Source: an uncultured Paracoccaceae bacterium
GTDB taxonomy: Bacteria > Pseudomonadota > Alphaproteobacteria > Rhodobacterales > Rhodobacteraceae
Assembly: GCA_947498645.1 (NCBI GenBank)
Contig: CANMKS010000001.1
Coordinates: 2,270,032-2,334,031 of the forward strand
DNA: 64,000 nt
Direction: 5' to 3'
The translations under genes and the position numbers were made by a program. How positions within the stretch are numbered: position 1 is the stretch's first letter; each line of letters opens with the position of its first letter. The notes under the pieces were generated by a model. That model was not told the origin of the DNA. It worked only from the letters and a program-made list of their open reading frames with translations, and did no database searches. Positions 1-9,261 of this stretch are shown piece after piece.

Positions 1-986
1 TGGATGAGGCCTATGGCGGGGCGGGCATGTCCTATCTGGCGCATACCGTCGCGGTTGAAGAGGTCGCGCGGGCCAGTGCGTCGGTGTCGCTGTCTTATGG
101 TGCGCATTCCAACCTTTGCGTCAATCAGATCAAGCTGAACGGCACTGATGAACAAAAGGCCAAATACCTGCCGCGCCTGATCTCGGGTGAGCACGTCGGC
201 GCGTTGGCCATGTCAGAGGCCGGGGCGGGGTCTGACGTTGTTTCAATGTCCTTGCGGGCCGAAAAGCGCAATGACCACTACCGGCTGAACGGCAACAAAT
301 ACTGGATCACCAACGGGCCGGACGCCGACACGTTGGTGGTCTATGCCAAATCAGATCCTGATGCAGGCTCCAGGGGTATCACCGCCTTTCTGATCGAAAA
401 GGAAATGACCGGGTTCAGCACCTCGCCGCATTTCGACAAGCTGGGCATGCGCGGGTCCAACACCGCCGAGCTGATCTTTGATGACGTGCAGGTGCCGTTT
501 GAAAACGTACTGGGCGAAGAAGGCAAAGGCGTGCGCGTTTTGATGTCGGGCCTTGATTATGAGCGGGTCGTGCTGGCGGGCATCGGGCTGGGCATCATGG
601 CCGCCTGTCTGGATGAGGTGATGCCCTACGTCAGCACCCGCAAACAGTTCGGCGAACCCATCGGGAACTTTCAACTGATGCAGGGCAAGATTGCGGATAT
701 GTATACGGCAATGAACTCTGCCCGCGCTTATGTGTACGAGGTTGCGCGCGCCTGTGATCGGGGAACCGTGACGCGTCAGGATGCTGCGGCTTGTTGTTTG
801 TACGCATCCGAGGAAGCGATGAAACAGGCTCACCAGGCCGTGCAGGCCATGGGCGGGGCGGGTTTCCTGAATGATGCGCCCGTGGCGCGGCTGTTCCGCG
901 ACGCGAAACTGATGGAGATCGGGGCAGGCACGTCAGAGATCAGACGAATGCTGGTCGGACGCGAGATGATGGGGGCGATGGGGTGA
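1..986 (+). CDS. ivd: Isovaleryl-CoA dehydrogenase, 5' end outside window
   Basis: FAD-dependent acyl-CoA dehydrogenase that oxidises isovaleryl-CoA to 3-methylcrotonyl-CoA in leucine breakdown and passes electrons to ETF. The first complete in-frame codon is at 3 and there is no stop before it, so roughly the first 60 residues lie upstream. Visible family marks are the flavin/substrate segment [21 protein letters not shown], and the motif [11 protein letters not shown], whose Glu (codon 561-563) sits where isovaleryl-CoA dehydrogenases place the catalytic base. Other acyl-CoA dehydrogenases usually carry it near the C-terminus. The end has the usual [14 protein letters not shown]. Position at the head of a leucine-degradation operon with mccB, mccA, mvaB and liuC supports the specific assignment. 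Its stop overlaps the next gene by 4 bp. Confidence 0.95.
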   Translation, partial: DEAYGGAGMSYLAHTVAVEEVARASASVSLSYGAHSNLCVNQIKLNGTDEQKAKYLPRLISGEHVGALAMSEAGAGSDVVSMSLRAEKRNDHYRLNGNKYWITNGPDADTLVVYAKSDPDAGSRGITAFLIEKEMTGFSTSPHFDKLGMRGSNTAELIFDDVQVPFENVLGEEGKGVRVLMSGLDYERVVLAGIGLGIMAACLDEVMPYVSTRKQFGEPIGNFQLMQGKIADMYTAMNSARAYVYEVARACDRGTVTRQDAAACCLYASEEAMKQAHQAVQAMGGAGFLNDAPVARLFRDAKLMEIGAGTSEIRRMLVGREMMGAMG

Positions 987-1543
987 GATGGCTGGCGATC
1001 TTGATTGCCGTTACCTGCCAGGCTGCGCATGCACAAAGCGCTGCTGATACGGTTTACGCTCAATGCACCGGACCAGCGTTTGAACGTCAAGCGCGGATGC
1101 AATACGAGAAACTGCCGTGCCAAGCTAGTCAAACCTGCGAGGCATTTGATCTCTGGCGTTTTGCCGCGGGAGTCGAAGTGACGTGTTTCACGAAAGCGGT
1201 CGACATTTGCACGATTTTTGATGGCGCTGATGGTTGTATCAGTGGGATTGTAGCAGCGCTAAATAAGAGAACGGCACTACTGGAGGCGGAGTATACCGAT
1301 GAGCGCGCCCGGAATGCGTTAGAGACAGCTGAAGATTTCGAAAAGCGCGGCCTCACAAGGATTCTTGACGGTGACCCGAACCGCTCCGAGCCGCAGTGCT
1401 ATGATCAAGGGGTGGTGAGTGAATTCGAGGAAATTGGCGTGTCTGAAGCAACGGTTTGTGCAGCTTATAGGGCCTTAAATGCAAACAGAGTTGCTTATGA
1501 AGTAAGGCAACTAACACTGCGCGTTGAAGGAGACGACGGGTGA
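983..1543 (+). CDS. Secreted cysteine-containing protein of unknown function
   Basis: 186 residues with a clear N-terminal signal peptide ([17 protein letters not shown], likely cut after AHA) and about nine cysteines in the mature part, so a periplasmic, probably disulfide-bonded protein. I do not recognise the family; an LprI-like fold is possible but unproven. The start is GTG at 983, overlapping the ivd stop as GTGA, which implies translational coupling. The gene is visibly more AT-rich than its neighbours: bases 1441-1500 contain 26 G/C of 60, while the surrounding operon is well above that. This suggests a later insertion into the leucine operon. It ends in a second GTGA overlap with the next small gene. 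Confidence 0.75.
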   Translation: MRWLAILIAVTCQAAHAQSAADTVYAQCTGPAFERQARMQYEKLPCQASQTCEAFDLWRFAAGVEVTCFTKAVDICTIFDGADGCISGIVAALNKRTALLEAEYTDERARNALETAEDFEKRGLTRILDGDPNRSEPQCYDQGVVSEFEEIGVSEATVCAAYRALNANRVAYEVRQLTLRVEGDDG

Positions 1544-1833
1544 CCCGCCGCTTTCTCTTCCTCCCCCTCGCGGCCCTGATCGCATTTGCCGCCTACCTTG
1601 GCTGGCAGCGTGGTCAGCCGCCCACGGACGCCGAGATCATCAACCGCTATGCTGCGGCCTATCTTGAGGTTGCCCCGACCGGGGCCGCCGCGACCGATTG
1701 CGCGGCGACGCCGCACCCGGATGCGACGATCCGCATGGTGATCACCTGTATGCATCCTTTTGGCCTGACGACGACGTATTTCGTTGGGCCGCTGGGTGAT
1801 GCCTTGCCCGCGCCGCAGGGGCCAAGCACATGA
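1540..1833 (+). CDS. Small membrane-anchored or secreted hypothetical protein
   Basis: 97 residues. GTG start overlaps the preceding stop (GTGA). Residues about 4-20 form one hydrophobic segment (FLFLPLAALIAFAAYLGW) after Arg-Arg, so either a signal anchor or an uncleaved signal peptide, with a short periplasmic tail containing two cysteines (C54 and C70 by count, possibly a disulfide). Family not recognised. It sits between the preceding cysteine-containing gene and mccB, 85 bp before mccB, and base use is back to the GC-rich pattern of the operon. The two small genes look like a pair that travels together. Confidence 0.65.
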   Translation: MTRRFLFLPLAALIAFAAYLGWQRGQPPTDAEIINRYAAAYLEVAPTGAAATDCAATPHPDATIRMVITCMHPFGLTTTYFVGPLGDALPAPQGPST

Positions 1834-1918
1834 TGTGCCTTGGGGTAATTTCCACGTCAGTGGCCCTTTGTGACGTCGCTGCCTTTGCGCAAGTCCTTGT
1901 TTTGGAGCAGAACCTACG

Positions 1919-3481
1919 ATGAGTGATCGGGATTTACATCTTGAAGCGCTGGCATTGGTCAGCGCTGCCGCCGAAAAGGCCGCATTGGGTGGCGGTGATG
2001 CATCACGCGACCGCCACGTCAGCCGGGGCAAGATGCTGCCGCGCGACCGCGTGGCGGGGTTGCTGGACCCCGGTAGCCCGTTTCTGGAGGTGGGTGCGAC
2101 TGCGGCCCATGGTCTTTATGATGGCGCCGCCCCCTGTGCCGGTGTGATCGCCGGTGTTGGCCTGGTCAATGGTCAGCAGGTCATGGCCGTCTGCAATGAC
2201 GCCACCGTGAAAGGCGGGACGTACTACCCCATGACCGTCAAGAAACACCTGCGTGCGCAAGAGATTGCAGAGGCGTGTCATCTGCCATGTGTCTATCTGG
2301 TTGATAGTGGCGGGGCGAACCTGCCCAATCAGGATGAGGTGTTCCCCGACCGTGATCACTTTGGCCGCATCTTTTACAATCAGGCGCAGATGTCTGCCAA
2401 GGGTATCCCGCAGATCGCCGTTGTCATGGGCTCTTGCACCGCCGGCGGCGCTTATGTGCCTGCGATGGCCGATGTGTCGATCATTGTGCGGGAGCAGGGC
2501 ACGATCTTTCTGGCAGGCCCGCCGCTGGTCAAAGCGGCAACAGGCGAGGTTGTTTCGGCCGAGGATTTGGGCGGTGGCGACGTGCATACGCGCCTGTCCG
2601 GTGTGGCCGACTATCTGGCCGAAGATGACGCCCATGCGCTGGCGCTGGCACGGCAGGCGGTGGCGTCTTGCAATCTGAATAATGCGATTGATCTCAAGCG
2701 CTTGCCGCCTGAACCTCCTGCATTTGATCCGGCAACGCTCTTTGATGTGATCCCTGCCGATCTGCGCACACCCTACGATATTCGCGAAGTGATTAAGCGT
2801 GTTGTCGATGGGTCAAGGTTTGATGAATTCAAAGCGCGGTTTGGCGAAACGCTGGTCTGTGGCTTTGCCCATATTGATGGCTGGCCTTGCGGGATCATCG
2901 CCAACAACGGGGTGCTGTTTTCAGAGAGTGCGCAGAAGGGTGCGCATTTTGTGGAACTGTGCAGCCAGCGCAAAATCCCGTTGGTGTTCTTGCAGAATAT
3001 CACAGGCTTTATGGTGGGGCAGAAATACGAAAACGAAGGCATTGCCCGGCACGGGGCCAAGATGGTCACAGCCGTGGCCACCACCAAGGTGCCCAAGATC
3101 ACGATGGTTGTTGGCGGCTCGTTTGGTGCGGGGAATTATGGCATGTCTGGAAGGGCTTACAGCCCGCACTTCATGTGGTCCTGGCCCACATCGCGTATCT
3201 CGGTGATGGGTGGCGAACAGGCCGCGGGCGTGCTGGCGACCGTCAAACGCGATGCGATTGAACGCAAAGGCGGCGAGTGGTCAGCCGAGGAGGAAGCCGC
3301 TTTCAAACAGCCGACCATTGATATGTTCACAGAGCAATCGCACCCGCTTTATGCCTCCGCCCGGTTGTGGGACGACGGCATCGTTGACCCGCGCAAATCC
3401 CGCGAAGTGCTGGCGCTGTCGCTCGCGGCGGCCTGCAATGCGCCGATAGAGGAGACACGATTTGGCGTGTTCCGGATGTGA
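1919..3481 (+). CDS. mccB: Methylcrotonyl-CoA carboxylase, carboxyltransferase (beta) subunit
   Basis: Transfers the carboxyl group from carboxybiotin on MccA to 3-methylcrotonyl-CoA, giving 3-methylglutaconyl-CoA in leucine degradation. 520 residues, close to the family's usual 530-540, with two crotonase-fold carboxyltransferase halves. Visible marks: [44 protein letters not shown] in the N-half and [42 protein letters not shown] in the C-half. Pairing with mccA and ivd argues for methylcrotonyl- rather than propionyl- or geranyl-CoA as substrate. ATG at 1919; upstream 1904-1909 TGGAGC serves as ribosome site. The stop overlaps the mccA start. Confidence 0.95.
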   Translation: MSDRDLHLEALALVSAAAEKAALGGGDASRDRHVSRGKMLPRDRVAGLLDPGSPFLEVGATAAHGLYDGAAPCAGVIAGVGLVNGQQVMAVCNDATVKGGTYYPMTVKKHLRAQEIAEACHLPCVYLVDSGGANLPNQDEVFPDRDHFGRIFYNQAQMSAKGIPQIAVVMGSCTAGGAYVPAMADVSIIVREQGTIFLAGPPLVKAATGEVVSAEDLGGGDVHTRLSGVADYLAEDDAHALALARQAVASCNLNNAIDLKRLPPEPPAFDPATLFDVIPADLRTPYDIREVIKRVVDGSRFDEFKARFGETLVCGFAHIDGWPCGIIANNGVLFSESAQKGAHFVELCSQRKIPLVFLQNITGFMVGQKYENEGIARHGAKMVTAVATTKVPKITMVVGGSFGAGNYGMSGRAYSPHFMWSWPTSRISVMGGEQAAGVLATVKRDAIERKGGEWSAEEEAAFKQPTIDMFTEQSHPLYASARLWDDGIVDPRKSREVLALSLAAACNAPIEETRFGVFRM

Positions 3482-5397
3482 TGCCAATGTTTGACAAAAT
3501 CCTGATTGCCAACCGGGGCGAGATTGCTTGCCGCGTTATTCAGACTGCCCGCAAGATGGGTGTCCGCACGGTGGCCGTTTATTCTGATGCTGATGCGCAG
3601 GCGGTGCATGTCCGCCAAGCGCATGAGGCTGTTCGCCTGGGCCCTGCGCCGGTGGCCGATAGCTATCTGCGCGGCGATCTGATCATTCAGGCGGCCTTGG
3701 ATACCGGCGCACAGGCCATCCATCCAGGTTACGGTTTTTTGTCCGAAAACCCTGATTTTGTGGATGCGGTTGAGGCGGCGGGTCTGGCCTTTATCGGCCC
3801 TTCTGCGGATGCGATCAGGGCGATGGGTCTTAAGGACGCCGCCAAGGCCCTGATGGACAAGGCCGGTGTGCCGGTTGTGCCGGGGTACCATGGCAAGGAT
3901 CAGGATGCTGATTTCCTGGCCAGGCAGGCCGGGCAGATTGGTTACCCTGTTTTGATCAAGGCCGTCGCTGGCGGTGGCGGTAAGGGTATGCGGCTTGTTG
4001 AGGAGGCGGCAGGTTTTACTGAGGCACTGGCTTCGGCGCAGGCCGAGGCGCGCACCGCCTTTGGCAATGCTGACGTTCTGATCGAGAAATTCATCCAAAG
4101 CCCGCGCCATATTGAGGTGCAGGTCTTTGGTGATGGCACCGATGCGGTGCATTTGTTTGAACGGGATTGTTCGCTGCAACGCCGCCATCAGAAAGTGATT
4201 GAAGAGGCTCCGGCACCGGGAATGACGGATGCCGTGCGCGCGGCGATGGGGCAGGCGGCGGTGACCGCGGCCAAGGCGATTGGCTATGCCGGTGCCGGGA
4301 CTGTAGAGTTTATCGTGGACGGCAGTGGCGGGCTGCGTTCCGATGGGTTCTGGTTCATGGAGATGAACACCCGGTTGCAGGTGGAGCATCCGGTGACGGA
4401 AGCCATCACCGGTGTTGATCTGGTGGAATGGCAGTTGCGCGTGGCGGCGGGAGAGGCATTGCCACTGCCCCAGGACGCCTTGCAGATCAAAGGCCATGCC
4501 TTTGAGGCGCGCCTATATGCCGAAGATGTGCCCGCAGGGTTCCTGCCAGCAACCGGCGTGATTGATCATCTGGCGTTTCCGGCCGATGCCCGGATCGACA
4601 GTGGTGTGGTCGCAGGCACGGAAATATCGCCCTGGTACGATCCGATGATTGCCAAGGTGACGGTGCATGGCCCTGATCGCGCAACGGCCTTGCGGTCCCT
4701 GGCGGCGGCCCTTGATGCAACCGAAGTGGCGGGCACAGTGACGAACCTCGGGTTTCTGCGCCGTCTGGCGCGGGATGCGGGATTTGTGGTTGGTGCGGTG
4801 GATACCGGGCTGATTGCGCGGCAGGCGGAAGCATTATGCGTCCCCCCCGCGCCGACGGCGCCCGAGATCGCGGTGGCCGCAGTGACGGCAGCAGAGATTG
4901 CTGCGGAACCGTTGAGCGGCTTTACCCTGTGGCAGCCATTGGTCCGCGAGATTGTGCTGGGCCATGATGGCGCGCAACATGTGGCCCGTCTGACTGTCAT
5001 AGACGCCAATCACTGTGATGTGGCGCTGGGCGACGCGGTTGTGCCGCTGGTACGGCGTGGCGATCACTGGGGTTTGCCTGCCGTGAGCCACGGCGGCCAT
5101 GTGACGGTGTTTGGTGCGCAGACGGTCACATTCGAAGTGACCGATCCGCTGGACCGCGCCAGTGCGGCGGCGGGCGGTGATTCCGTGCTGGCCCCGATGC
5201 CGGGACTGGTGCGCGATGTCGCCGTTTCACCGGGGCAGGCGGTGACGGCGGGGGATCGGCTGGTTGTGCTGGAGGCGATGAAAATGGAACATGTCCTGCG
5301 CGCCCCGCGCGACGGGGTTGTCGCCAGCGTGGCGGTGCAAACCGGCGATCAGGTGACCGCCGGTGCGTTGATGGTTGGATTGGAGCCGGAAGAATGA
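3481..5397 (+). CDS. mccA: Methylcrotonyl-CoA carboxylase, biotin-containing alpha subunit
   Basis: ATP-dependent biotin carboxylase plus biotin carboxyl carrier, partner of MccB. Domains in order: biotin carboxylase N-domain (about 1-110, starting FDKILIANRGEIACRV), ATP-grasp with the glycine loop VAGGGGKGMRLV (about 160-172) and EMNTRLQVEHPVTE, C-domain to about 445, a linker/BT region, and a biotinyl domain at the end. The biotin lysine is in EAMKMEH (codon 5281-5283, residue about 601). ATG at 3481 shares a base with the mccB stop (TGATG); the ATG at 3487 is an equally credible start and a GTG at 3478 is possible. birA, which would attach the biotin, is at 29613 in the same window. Confidence 0.95.
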   Translation: MPMFDKILIANRGEIACRVIQTARKMGVRTVAVYSDADAQAVHVRQAHEAVRLGPAPVADSYLRGDLIIQAALDTGAQAIHPGYGFLSENPDFVDAVEAAGLAFIGPSADAIRAMGLKDAAKALMDKAGVPVVPGYHGKDQDADFLARQAGQIGYPVLIKAVAGGGGKGMRLVEEAAGFTEALASAQAEARTAFGNADVLIEKFIQSPRHIEVQVFGDGTDAVHLFERDCSLQRRHQKVIEEAPAPGMTDAVRAAMGQAAVTAAKAIGYAGAGTVEFIVDGSGGLRSDGFWFMEMNTRLQVEHPVTEAITGVDLVEWQLRVAAGEALPLPQDALQIKGHAFEARLYAEDVPAGFLPATGVIDHLAFPADARIDSGVVAGTEISPWYDPMIAKVTVHGPDRATALRSLAAALDATEVAGTVTNLGFLRRLARDAGFVVGAVDTGLIARQAEALCVPPAPTAPEIAVAAVTAAEIAAEPLSGFTLWQPLVREIVLGHDGAQHVARLTVIDANHCDVALGDAVVPLVRRGDHWGLPAVSHGGHVTVFGAQTVTFEVTDPLDRASAAAGGDSVLAPMPGLVRDVAVSPGQAVTAGDRLVVLEAMKMEHVLRAPRDGVVASVAVQTGDQVTAGALMVGLEPEE

Positions 5398-6041
5398 TCC
5401 GCCTGCACCATTGCCCGCAGACCCGGTCGATGCGCAGCCTGTGGTTGCTGCATGAATTGGGTGTCGATTTTGAGGTGCAGGAATATCCATTCGACAAGAC
5501 CCTGCGCGAGGAGCCGTACCGCAGCCTGAACCCTACTGGCCGTGTGCCGACGTTGGAAATCGACGGTGTAGTGCTCACCGAAAGCGGTGCGATTGCCGAG
5601 TATCTTTGCGCGCGCTTCCCACAGAGGGGCTTGGGTCGCGACCCAAGTCACGCGGAATGGCCTGCATTTCTGAACTGGATCCATTTCGCCGAGACGATCT
5701 CGCAGCATACTGCTGCACTGACCCAACAACATATTGCCCTTTATGAGGACGCCATGCGCTCGCCCATCGTGATGAAGCTGGAGGCGGCGCGATTGGCCAA
5801 GACGCTGCGCACGCTGGAGCAGGGGTTGCAGGGTGACTATCTGCTGTCGTCGTTTTCTGCTGCTGATATCGGGGTTGGGCAGGCCGTTTACATGGCGCGT
5901 CACTTCGTGACTTTGGATGCTGTGCCAAAGGTTGCGGCGTGGTTTGCGCGACTGGAAGCGCGGGAGGCCTATCAGGCGTCTTTGCCGGAAGCGCCCGTGC
6001 TTTATGCGCAGTCGTTTTACCCGCCTTGGGAGGTGTCGTGA
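5394..6041 (+). CDS. Glutathione S-transferase family protein
   Basis: 215 residues. N-terminal thioredoxin-like domain (about 1-75) with IRLHHCPQTRSMRSLWLLHE, the cis-Pro segment GRVPTLEIDG and the glutathione gamma-Glu binding ESGAIAEYL; all-helical C-terminal domain with a conserved late motif FSAADIGVGQAVYMA. Probably cytosolic and dimeric. The ATGA overlap with mccA places it in the leucine operon, where a role in scavenging reactive enoyl-CoA or aldehyde adducts is conceivable but not shown. The exact GST class and substrate cannot be read from the sequence. Confidence 0.88.
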   Translation: MIRLHHCPQTRSMRSLWLLHELGVDFEVQEYPFDKTLREEPYRSLNPTGRVPTLEIDGVVLTESGAIAEYLCARFPQRGLGRDPSHAEWPAFLNWIHFAETISQHTAALTQQHIALYEDAMRSPIVMKLEAARLAKTLRTLEQGLQGDYLLSSFSAADIGVGQAVYMARHFVTLDAVPKVAAWFARLEAREAYQASLPEAPVLYAQSFYPPWEVS

Positions 6042-6057
6042 TGTGGCAGGCCCTGAA

Positions 6058-6085
6058 GGGGGCTCTGCCCCCAGCCCTTTGGGCT
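6058..6085. repeat. Two adjacent perfect short hairpins between gst and mvaB
   Basis: GGGGGC-TCT-GCCCCC (6058-6072) is followed directly by AGCCC-TTT-GGGCT (6073-6085), then CCCCCGAGATATTTTTGA. The combination of GC-rich hairpins and the GAGATATTTTT stretch resembles a short dispersed intergenic element that I associate with Roseobacter-group genomes. Being inside an operon, it more likely acts in mRNA stability or partial termination than as the operon end. Confidence 0.6.
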
Positions 6086-6123
6086 TCCCCCGAGATATTT
6101 TTGAACAAAAGAAGGGTGGGTTG

Positions 6124-6984
6124 ATGGCAGAACCTGTGCGCATCTATGAGGTTGGTCCGCGTGATGGCTTGCAGAATGAGCCCGGCGTGATCCCTGTGGC
6201 CCGCAAGATTGCCCTGATTGATTTGCTGGCCCGTTCTGGCCTGCGCGACATTGAGGTGGGCAGTTTTGTCAGCCCCAAGTGGGTGCCGCAGATGGCCGAT
6301 ACGGATGCTGTTCTGGCGGGGCTTGCCCCGGCGCGCGATGTCTCTTTTGCGGTGCTGGTCCCCAATATGCGCGGTTGGGAGGCGTTTGCAGTCGCCCGAC
6401 GGCCAGATGTGCGCTATGAGGTGGCGGTGTTTATCTCGGCCTCGGAGGGGTTTTCGCAGAGCAATCTGAATTGTTCGGTGGCGGACTCCGTGGCGCGATT
6501 GGCCCCGGTGGTTGCCGCAGCGCTGGACGCGGATGTGCCGGTGCGGGGCTATGTCTCTTGCGTCACGGATTGCCCCTTTGACGGGCCGATTGCCCCCGAT
6601 CAGGTGGCCAGCGCCGTAGCCCGTTTGCAGGAGGTTGCGCCGATGCAGGTCTCATTGGGGGATACGATCGGCAAAGGCACGCCTGCGCGCGTTGCGGCGA
6701 TGCTGGAGGCTGTCACGGATGTTGTTCCCGCCACCGCATTGGCGGGGCATTTTCATGACACCGGCGGGCAGGCACTGGCCAATATTGAGGTGGCCCTGGA
6801 TCATGGGGTGCGGATTTTTGACAGCGCTGTTGGCGGTTTGGGCGGCTGTCCCTATGCCCCCGGCGCACCGGGCAATGTGGCGACCGAGGCGGTTCTGGAC
6901 CTGATGGCGCGGCGCGGGTTCGAAACCGGTGTGGACCGCGATGTAATCGCGCAGGCGGCGGACATGGCAAGGGGGATGCGATGA
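6124..6984 (+). CDS. mvaB: Hydroxymethylglutaryl-CoA lyase
   Basis: Splits 3-hydroxy-3-methylglutaryl-CoA to acetyl-CoA and acetoacetate, the last step of leucine catabolism. 286 residues, a TIM-barrel DRE-TIM metallolyase: N-terminal EVGPRDGLQNE carries the Asp/Arg pair, GHFHDTGGQALANI supplies metal-binding histidines, and GGLGGCPYAPGAPGNVATE holds the catalytic Cys loop. I chose ATG at 6124 because AGAAGG at 6110-6115 lies at the right distance, whereas the open frame reaches further up into the gst end without family similarity. The last 4 bp overlap liuC. Confidence 0.95.
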   Translation: MAEPVRIYEVGPRDGLQNEPGVIPVARKIALIDLLARSGLRDIEVGSFVSPKWVPQMADTDAVLAGLAPARDVSFAVLVPNMRGWEAFAVARRPDVRYEVAVFISASEGFSQSNLNCSVADSVARLAPVVAAALDADVPVRGYVSCVTDCPFDGPIAPDQVASAVARLQEVAPMQVSLGDTIGKGTPARVAAMLEAVTDVVPATALAGHFHDTGGQALANIEVALDHGVRIFDSAVGGLGGCPYAPGAPGNVATEAVLDLMARRGFETGVDRDVIAQAADMARGMR

Positions 6985-7751
6985 TTGATCTGACTGTGGA
7001 TGACCGGGGCGTTGCCACATTGGCGTTGGCCCGGCCTGAGAAGCACAACGCCCTGTCGCAGGCGCTGATTGATGCGCTGCGTGATGCGGCGACGCAAATC
7101 GCCGCAGATCGGGATATTCGCGTTGTTGTGCTCACGGGGCAGGGCAAATCGTTTTGTGCCGGTGGTGATCTGGGCTGGATGCAGGACCAAATGGCGGGGG
7201 ATGCGCAGATGAAGCGCGCCGCGGCCCAATCGATTGCGGGGATGCTGGGGGCGATCAATACCTTGCCCCAGCCGGTGATTGGCCGGGTGCAGGGCAATGC
7301 GCTGGGCGGTGGTGTGGGCATGGCCTGTGTTTGTGATATCGCGATTGCGGCGGATCACGCCAAATTTGGCCTGACCGAAACCAAACTGGGGCTGATCCCG
7401 GCAACGATTGGCCCCTATGTGCTGGCCCGGATGGGCGAGGCGGCGGCGCGCCGTGTGTTCATGTCGGCGCGGGTATTTGATGCGGCAGAGGCCGCAACCC
7501 TTGGCATCGTCGCCAGGGCGGTCCCGGCCGCGGCACTGGATGCTGCTGTCGAAGCAGAGGTTGTACCCTATCTGGATTGCGCGCCCGGTGCTGTTGCTGC
7601 GGCCAAGGCCTTTGCCCGCAGTCTGGGGCCGACGATCGACGAATCGACCGTGCGCCACTCTATTGATGCGCTGATCGCGCAATGGGACGGTGACGAGGCG
7701 AAAGAAGGCATTTCTGCCTTTTTTGAGCGACGCAAGCCCCGTTGGGCTTAG
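6981..7751 (+). CDS. liuC: Enoyl-CoA hydratase, probably methylglutaconyl-CoA hydratase
   Basis: 256-residue crotonase-superfamily protein. Oxyanion-hole segments are GQGKSFCAGGDLGWM (about 52-66) and NALGGGVGMACVCDIAIAAD (about 100-120), followed by KLGLIPATIGPYV, the region with the usual catalytic Glu environment (FGLTETKLGLIP). The place after mvaB in a leucine operon suggests hydration of 3-methylglutaconyl-CoA to HMG-CoA, which is the only step otherwise missing between MccAB and MvaB. ATG overlaps the mvaB stop (ATGA). The gene is the last of the operon; 82 bp separate it from the next one. Confidence 0.9.
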   Translation: MIDLTVDDRGVATLALARPEKHNALSQALIDALRDAATQIAADRDIRVVVLTGQGKSFCAGGDLGWMQDQMAGDAQMKRAAAQSIAGMLGAINTLPQPVIGRVQGNALGGGVGMACVCDIAIAADHAKFGLTETKLGLIPATIGPYVLARMGEAAARRVFMSARVFDAAEAATLGIVARAVPAAALDAAVEAEVVPYLDCAPGAVAAAKAFARSLGPTIDESTVRHSIDALIAQWDGDEAKEGISAFFERRKPRWA

Positions 7752-7767
7752 GTCTTAAAGGATTATT

Positions 7768-7786
7768 GACAGATTGCTGTCTTAGT
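7768..7786 (+). terminator. Weak hairpin after the leucine operon
   Basis: GACAG-ATTG-CTGTC (7768-7781) followed by TTAGT lies 16 bp past the liuC stop. The stem is only 5 bp and the T-run poor, so this is at best a weak terminator. Confidence 0.3.
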
Positions 7787-7833
7787 TCTGACCGAATTCC
7801 CGGGTCATCTTGGGGTCGGACAGGAGACCCGCT

Positions 7834-8775
7834 ATGCCTTTTGAATGGCCCACCGCAGATGAAATGATGTATCGCATTGCGCGCCTGCGCCGGTTGGTGG
7901 CTCTGGCGTTGATGGTGCCTGTGATTGTTTTGTTTTCGGCGGCCTTGATTGACCCCGTCTCGCTTCCTGCGGATCGCGCGAGTTTGGCTGCGATGGCTGT
8001 GGCGGTGCTGGTTGTGGGCCATGTGGCGCTGTTTCCCAATGTGACGCTTGAGACGATCAGCCTGTCGCTGTCGATATCTTTCCTTGTGGTGTCCGTGCCG
8101 TGGATCAAGGCTGTGGCGCAATGGGCGCCCGTTGAACATGCTTCGGCGGCACTTGTGATCCTGATTGTTTTTGCGGTGGCGCTGACGGGTGTCCTCATGG
8201 CGCTTTTGCAGATTGTGCTGAGCGCGCTTGTCTATGCGGGCCCGGCGCTGCGGTTGCGCTTGAAGACGACGCTTTTCGTGCCCTGCGCACCTGCCGTTGC
8301 CCACCGCCAGTGTGCCCTGCAGCCGCAGACCCGGCGCGGCCGGGTGTTGACGGGCGCTGTGGATGACAACGGGTTTTTTGACGTGGCCGTGGTTGCGCCG
8401 CATCATTGTGATCCCGAGAAACCCGATCAGCCATTGGTCGTCAAGGTGGACGCCAAGGTGCTGGACAGCACACCCGAGCGTCATGATGTGATGATGGTGC
8501 TGCAAAACGGCTCTGTCACGGTGACGTCGCAGCGATTTGAGGCGGTGGACGGTGGTTGCCAGATCGTGGTGTCGGATATGCCCGGTGATTTCACGCTTGG
8601 GATGCATGCGATGTTCTGGCTGACAGATCAGCAGGCAGACAACCTGACAGAGATGACCGATGTGATCATCGGGCAGGAAGCCCGCGCAAATGGCCTGGCC
8701 CATGGTGTGTCGCTTTTGTCAGTGGCAGGCACGCTGTTGTCGCCGCAGGCGCCTGTTGCTGATCGCGCCAAATAA
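7834..8775 (+). CDS. Multi-spanning membrane protein, unknown function
   Basis: About 313 residues. After a short polar N-terminus there are about four hydrophobic helices between residues 25 and 140 (VALALMVPVIVLFSAALI, AAMAVAVLVVGHVALF, LSISFLVVSVPWI, LVILIVFAVALTGVLMALLQIVL), then a soluble C-terminal half of roughly 150 residues rich in beta-prone segments. No family recognised. ATG at 7834 was chosen over 7810 because CAGGAGA (7820-7826) is correctly spaced for it. The gene lies between the leucine operon and nuoA, with its own start region and a 120 bp gap before nuoA; no functional link to either is evident. Confidence 0.7.
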   Translation: MPFEWPTADEMMYRIARLRRLVALALMVPVIVLFSAALIDPVSLPADRASLAAMAVAVLVVGHVALFPNVTLETISLSLSISFLVVSVPWIKAVAQWAPVEHASAALVILIVFAVALTGVLMALLQIVLSALVYAGPALRLRLKTTLFVPCAPAVAHRQCALQPQTRRGRVLTGAVDDNGFFDVAVVAPHHCDPEKPDQPLVVKVDAKVLDSTPERHDVMMVLQNGSVTVTSQRFEAVDGGCQIVVSDMPGDFTLGMHAMFWLTDQQADNLTEMTDVIIGQEARANGLAHGVSLLSVAGTLLSPQAPVADRAK

Positions 8776-8810
8776 CCACCTCAAATCCTGATCAGAGCCT
8801 TCGCGTTTGG

Positions 8811-8839
8811 TTGACCCTCTCGGGCAGCGGGGATATGCA
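8811..8839 (+). promoter_or_regulatory. Candidate sigma-70-type promoter of the nuo operon
   Basis: TTGACC (8811-8816), 17 bp spacer, TATGCA (8834-8839), about 57 bp before the nuoA start. The -35 is a good match and the -10 a partial one. It is the only obvious promoter-like pair in the 120 bp gap before the operon. Confidence 0.4.
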
Positions 8840-8895
8840 TGCCGCAGCCAACTTCGTGCATCGTTTCCCGGTGCCGAGACGAAAGGAAAGCCCCT

Positions 8896-9261
8896 GTGCA
8901 GGAAATGCTGACAGAATATCTGCCGATCATGATTTTTCTGGGGCTGGCCATCGCGCTGGGCCTGATCCTGATCATCGCCGCAGCCGTTGTGGCCGTACGC
9001 AACCCGGACCCTGAAAAAGTCTCGGCCTATGAATGCGGGTTCAACGCCTTCGACGACGCCCGGATGAAGTTTGACGTCCGGTTCTATCTGGTCGCGATCC
9101 TGTTCATCATCTTTGACCTGGAGGTCGCGTTCCTGTTTCCATGGGCGGTTGCCTTTGCGGACGTCAGCATGGTGGGCTTCTGGTCGATGATGGTGTTCCT
9201 TGCGGTGCTGACCATCGGCTTTGCTTACGAATGGAAGAAAGGGGCGCTGGAATGGGAGTGA
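8896..9261 (+). CDS. nuoA: NADH-quinone oxidoreductase subunit A
   Basis: 121-residue membrane subunit of complex I with three helices (about 8-30, 62-85, 91-112). The conserved stretch [20 protein letters not shown] is the loop that lines the quinone site region together with NuoH and NuoD, and [18 protein letters not shown] follows. I prefer the GTG start at 8896, placed 6 bp after GAAAGGAAAG; an ATG at 8905 is too close to any ribosome site. It is the first gene of the operon and overlaps nuoB by one base (or 10 bp if nuoB starts at 9252). Confidence 0.95.
   Translation: MQEMLTEYLPIMIFLGLAIALGLILIIAAAVVAVRNPDPEKVSAYECGFNAFDDARMKFDVRFYLVAILFIIFDLEVAFLFPWAVAFADVSMVGFWSMMVFLAVLTIGFAYEWKKGALEWE

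Noticed and set aside
7766..7794. Consensus -35 TTGACA after liuC as promoter for the membrane protein gene
   Set aside because: No -10-like hexamer at 15-19 bp and the hexamer is part of the small hairpin.
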